Program-made: the position numbers and the translations under genes | NCBI GenBank assembly: GCA_937952995.1 | Contig: CALFYB010000475.1 | Coordinates: 1-8,922, forward strand | Length of the DNA: 8,922 nucleotides | Direction of reading: 5' to 3' | DNA from: an uncultured Caulobacteraceae bacterium | GTDB lineage: Bacteria; Pseudomonadota; Alphaproteobacteria; Caulobacterales; Caulobacteraceae | Shown: one piece after another, positions 6,344-8,922 of the stretch | Numbering within the stretch: the stretch's first letter is position 1 | Layout of the letters: the number at the start of each line of letters is the position of its first letter | Notes under the pieces: generated by a model | Seen by the model: only the letters and a program-made list of their open reading frames with translations | Database searches by the model: none | What the model was told of the DNA's origin: nothing

Positions 6344-7180
6344 TCAGGACAAGTGGGGCGAGGACGAATGGGGCGTCCAGTCTGCGCCCAGCTCGCGATA
6401 GTCGGCGCTGAACCAGCGGGGATAGCCGTGCAGGGTCTGACCGCCGTCGATCAGGATCTCAGCGCCGGTAATATAGCCGCTGGCCTCGCTGCATAGGAAG
6501 GTAACCATCTGGGCAATGTCGTCTGGCTTGCCGAGGCGTCCTGCCGGGGTATTGGCCAGCACGTCTGCACGGACGGCGGGCTCATCGATCAGCGACTTGG
6601 TCATCGCCGTCTCAATGACACCGGGCAGGACCAGATTGACCCGGATGCGATAGACGCCCAGCTCTGAGGCTAGGGACTTGGCCAGCATCCGAACGCCGGA
6701 TTTAGAGGCCGCATAGGCTCCCAGCATGTCGCAGATGTCGGTCGCGGCGGTCGAGGCGTTCATGACGATTGCGCCGCCCTGTCCGCCATCGCGCATCAGC
6801 CGCGCGGAGCCTTGAGCCATCAGAAACCCGCCATTGAGATTGACGTCGACATGCTTGCGCCAATGGTCGAACGACAGATCGATCAGGGCCCCGTTGCGGC
6901 CATATCCGGCATTGATAAAGGCCGCGTCCAAGCCATGGAAGCGCGCCTTGATCGCTGCGAACATCTCAGCCACAGCCAGATGATCGGTCTGGTCGCAGGC
7001 ATGGGCCATGACCTCGACCCCGTGGCTGGCCAGAGCCTCCGCGACGGAGGTCAGGGCATCGGCGCGGCGATCGGTCAGAACAATATTGGCCCCAGCCTTA
7101 GCAAAGGCTGCAGCGGTCGCTGCGCCAATGTCACCGGCCGCGCCCGTGATCAGAGCGGTCTTGGATTTAAAGCTGTTCAT
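6344..7180 (-). CDS. Classical short-chain dehydrogenase/reductase
   Basis: This 278-residue NAD(P)-dependent SDR is complete. The dinucleotide loop is TGAAGDIG (12-19), followed by the NAG motif in FINAGYG. The catalytic residues are Ser143 and Tyr156/Lys160 in YAASK, and the C-terminal core ends in the usual YITGAEILIDGGQT. An Asp-Arg-Arg (TDRRAD, after the second strand) suggests NAD rather than NADP preference, because an acidic residue there usually binds the adenosine ribose. About 30 residues beyond the core (GYPRWFSADYRELG onward) form an unusual aromatic tail. The gene is convergent with the ligase, with 4 bases between stops, and divergent from the DUF1295 gene. It is distinct in sequence from the MFE-2-type SDR upstream. 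The substrate is unknown; a role in hydroxyl/ketone steps of the same catabolic pathway is only inferred from position. Confidence 0.88.
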   Translation of the reverse strand: MNSFKSKTALITGAAGDIGAATAAAFAKAGANIVLTDRRADALTSVAEALASHGVEVMAHACDQTDHLAVAEMFAAIKARFHGLDAAFINAGYGRNGALIDLSFDHWRKHVDVNLNGGFLMAQGSARLMRDGGQGGAIVMNASTAATDICDMLGAYAASKSGVRMLAKSLASELGVYRIRVNLVLPGVIETAMTKSLIDEPAVRADVLANTPAGRLGKPDDIAQMVTFLCSEASGYITGAEILIDGGQTLHGYPRWFSADYRELGADWTPHSSSPHLS

Positions 7181-7224
7181 GGGTCTGTCTGCTTTCTAGG
7201 ATCGCTTGTGCGCCCTTGGGCCAT

Positions 7225-7252
7225 AGGTTAGCTTGCATAGAGATAGTGTCAA
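7225..7252 (-). promoter_or_regulatory. Candidate sigma-70-type promoter for the minus-strand SDR
   Basis: On the minus strand a perfect TTGACA (-35) occupies 7247-7252. After a 16-base spacer comes TAACCT (7225-7230) as a poor -10, matching the consensus at three of six positions. Transcription would start around 7218, giving a leader of roughly 40 bases before the ATG at 7180. The exact -35 and the location in a divergent spacer are the support; the weak -10 is against it. Confidence 0.35.
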
Positions 7253-7290
7253 AGGGCGTTGATCGCTCGGGCAATGTCCAAGGTCTATAC

Positions 7291-7296
7291 GGGGGA
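7291..7296 (+). promoter_or_regulatory. Ribosome binding site deciding the DUF1295 start
   Basis: GGGGGA stands 3 bases before ATG at 7300, inside the purine run GGGGGAAAC. The frame is open back to a TTG at 7216 without comparable purine-rich sequence, so this site favours 7300 as the true start. Confidence 0.6.
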
Positions 7297-7299
7297 AAC

Positions 7300-8109
7300 A
7301 TGCCGGAATTTGTCAACATCCTGCTCATCAACGGCGTGGCCATCATGGTCCTCTTTGCCATAGCGTGGGCCGCCTGTGTCGCGCAGCGCGACTGCACGCC
7401 GGTCGACAGTCTTTGGGGGCTTGGCATGGGCGTGGTGGCGCTCTCGACCTTTGTCCAGACGGGCGGCGGCACCCAGCGCCGCGTTGTCCTGACCGCCATC
7501 TGCGTGGCTTGGGCCGTGCGCCTTGGCGGCTATATGCTCTGGCGCTGGCGCGACCACGGGCCGGACCGGCGCTATGTACGGATGATGGAAAAGGCCAAGG
7601 CTGAAAAGGGCTGGAACTATGGCTATGCCGCTTTCCGGCTGGTGTTCCTGATTCAGATGCCGCTGCTATGGCTGGTCTGTTTGCCCGTGCAACTGGGTCA
7701 GGTGGCGGCAGAGCCCGCGAACCTTGGCACGCTGGGTCTGATCGGGGCCGGAGTGGCCGTGTTCGGCATCCTGTTCGAGAGCCTCGCCGACTGGCAACTG
7801 GTTCGCTTCAAGAAGAACCCGGACAATGTCGGCAAGGTCATGGACCGGGGCCTGTGGCGCTATACCCGTCACCCGAACTATTTCGGCGACGCCTTGACCT
7901 GGTGGGGCCTATTCCTGATCGCGGCGGAGACCCCGCTCGGCCTGTTCTCGGTGGTCGGGCCGATCTATCTGGTCTTCACCTTGACCCGTTGGAGCGGCAT
8001 GCCAACGGTCGAGCATCGCCTTGGCCGCACCCGCCCGGACTATGCCGAATATAAGCGCCGCACCTCGGCCTTCATCCCTTGGCCACCCAAGCCTGCTCAG
8101 GTCGACTAG
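7300..8109 (+). CDS. DUF1295 membrane protein (steroid 5-alpha-reductase / ICMT-like fold family)
   Basis: The 269-residue product is a polytopic inner-membrane protein with hydrophobic stretches at about residues 4-26, 34-53, 64-85, 107-132, 145-167 and 197-230. Near the C-terminus it has RHPNYFGD (190-197) in RYTRHPNYFGDALTWWG. This is the signature of the DUF1295 group, related to sterol reductases and isoprenylcysteine methyltransferases, where the Arg-His-Pro-x-Tyr region takes part in cofactor binding. A conserved charged end (RRTSAFIPWPPKP) follows. No reaction is firmly established for bacterial DUF1295 proteins; lipid or steroid double-bond reduction is the usual guess. The start at 7300 gives a sensible first membrane helix; the in-frame extension to 7216 is not hydrophobic and has no ribosome site. 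The nitronate monooxygenase gene begins 2 bases after its stop, so they are probably translated together. Confidence 0.85.
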   Translation: MPEFVNILLINGVAIMVLFAIAWAACVAQRDCTPVDSLWGLGMGVVALSTFVQTGGGTQRRVVLTAICVAWAVRLGGYMLWRWRDHGPDRRYVRMMEKAKAEKGWNYGYAAFRLVFLIQMPLLWLVCLPVQLGQVAAEPANLGTLGLIGAGVAVFGILFESLADWQLVRFKKNPDNVGKVMDRGLWRYTRHPNYFGDALTWWGLFLIAAETPLGLFSVVGPIYLVFTLTRWSGMPTVEHRLGRTRPDYAEYKRRTSAFIPWPPKPAQVD

Positions 8110-8111
8110 CG

Positions 8112-8922
8112 ATGGGATTGCCAAGCTCTATCGCTGATCGCTTGCGTCTGCCGACCATTGCAGCGCCGATGTTTCTGGTCTCTGGACTGGAGATGGTGCT
8201 CGCGGCCTGCAAGGGCGGGATGATCGGGTCCTTTCCAGCCAATAATGCCCGGACGCTGGACATTCTTGACGACTGGATGGGTCAGATCAACAAGGCCCTG
8301 CCCGCTGACGCGCCGCCTTGGGCCATTAATATCATGGTCCACCGGTCCTATTCGCGCTGGCAAGAAGAGATGGAGCTGGTGCTCAAGCACAAGCCGCCCA
8401 TCGTCATCACCGCGCTCGGCAGCCCGGCGGCCGTCATCGATGCGGTCCATGCCTATGGCGGTCTGGTCTATGCCGACGTCAATTCGGTGAGCTTTGCGCG
8501 CAAGGCCGCTGCGACCGGCGTCGACGGCCTGATCCTGATTGGTGCCGGTGCCGGTGGCCATACGGGGCAGATCTCGGGCTTTGCCTTTGCGCCAGCCGTG
8601 CGCGAGTTCTTTGACGGAACACTGATCCTCGGCGGTGCGATTGGCTCTGGCCGCGCGATCCGGGCGGCCCAGATGCTGGGGGCTGATTTGGCCTATCTCG
8701 GAACCCGCCTGATCGCCTGCTCCGAGAGCCTAGCGGTGGCGGGCTATAAGCAGATGCTGATCGAGGCGAGCGCAGAGGACATTGTCCTGTCTGCGGCCCT
8801 GACCGGTATCCCCGCCAACTGGCTGAAGGCCAGCCTGATGGCGGCGGGCTATGATGCCGAAGGGCTAAAGGCCAAGGCTCAGATCGACCTTGGCCGTCCC
8901 GAAGATGCCGCCGCACGCTGGC
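8112..8922 (+). CDS. Nitronate monooxygenase / NPD-family FMN enzyme (3' end outside window)
   Basis: The frame is open from ATG at 8112 to the window edge, giving at least 270 residues; family members are usually about 310-360, so only the C-terminal end is missing. The start LRLPTIAAPMFLVSG is the FMN-barrel opening of nitronate monooxygenases (formerly 2-nitropropane dioxygenases). GAGAGGHTG (144-152) carries the expected catalytic His150 and the FMN phosphate-binding glycines. LILGGAIGSGRAIRAAQMLGA then LGTRLIA match the later barrel strands that hold the phosphate. The enzymes oxidise alkyl nitronates using FMN and oxygen, although many alphaproteobacterial members in lipid or steroid gene neighbourhoods have untested substrates and may instead act on enoyl groups. 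The DUF1295 gene ends 2 bases upstream; no independent strong ribosome site is visible, consistent with coupling. Confidence 0.88.
   Translation, partial: MGLPSSIADRLRLPTIAAPMFLVSGLEMVLAACKGGMIGSFPANNARTLDILDDWMGQINKALPADAPPWAINIMVHRSYSRWQEEMELVLKHKPPIVITALGSPAAVIDAVHAYGGLVYADVNSVSFARKAAATGVDGLILIGAGAGGHTGQISGFAFAPAVREFFDGTLILGGAIGSGRAIRAAQMLGADLAYLGTRLIACSESLAVAGYKQMLIEASAEDIVLSAALTGIPANWLKASLMAAGYDAEGLKAKAQIDLGRPEDAAARW

Noticed and set aside
7216..7299. Extended DUF1295 start at TTG 7216
   Set aside because: The added residues are polar and unlike the family, while ATG 7300 has a purine-rich ribosome site just upstream.
8106..8561. Minus-strand frame opposite the nitronate monooxygenase
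   Set aside because: It is antisense to a gene with clear FMN-barrel motifs and has no recognisable domain.
1..8922. A new defence, mobile or RNA-based system
   Set aside because: All genes fall into known metabolic families, and no tandem repeats, reverse transcriptase, nuclease, toxin-antitoxin pair or structured RNA was recognised.

Overview
The window looks like two unrelated bacterial genomes joined end to end. Bases 1 to about 2,700 are AT-rich, use A/T-ending codons, show no strong Shine-Dalgarno sites and carry genes typical of Bacteroidota (probably Chitinophagales). From about 2,730 to the end the DNA is GC-rich with G/C-ending codons and purine-rich ribosome sites, and the proteins look alphaproteobacterial (Caulobacterales or Sphingomonadales type; the order is a guess). 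Hand counts of G+C give 35% for 2641-2700 and 70% for 2761-2820. The switch falls inside one open reading frame, a short-chain dehydrogenase (SDR), at its conserved Met-Asp-Ile-Asn-Phe-Tyr-Gly-Thr motif (2709-2732). The most economical reading is a chimeric metagenomic contig, not a natural gene.

Left part (1-2708): the end of a DUF2007 gene, then cdsA and psd on the + strand. These form a phospholipid block: CdsA makes CDP-diacylglycerol, and Psd makes phosphatidylethanolamine from the phosphatidylserine derived from it. Convergent to them is a YjjG-type HAD nucleotidase, and divergent from that the front half of an SDR begins.

Right part (2733-8922): the back half of an MFE-2-type SDR, an SCP2-type thiolase and a feruloyl-CoA-synthetase-like acyl-CoA ligase on the + strand. 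Together they suggest CoA activation and beta-oxidative shortening of an aromatic, fatty or sterol-like acid. A second complete SDR follows on the - strand, nearly abutting the ligase. Divergent from it are a membrane DUF1295 protein and, 2 bp further on, a nitronate monooxygenase cut by the window edge.

No RNA gene, CRISPR array, insertion sequence or phage signature was seen, and no gene-free stretch exceeds about 120 bases. I found no convincing undescribed system. The most important observation is the chimeric junction, because it makes the SDR at 2394-3251 and the linkage of the two halves unreliable.
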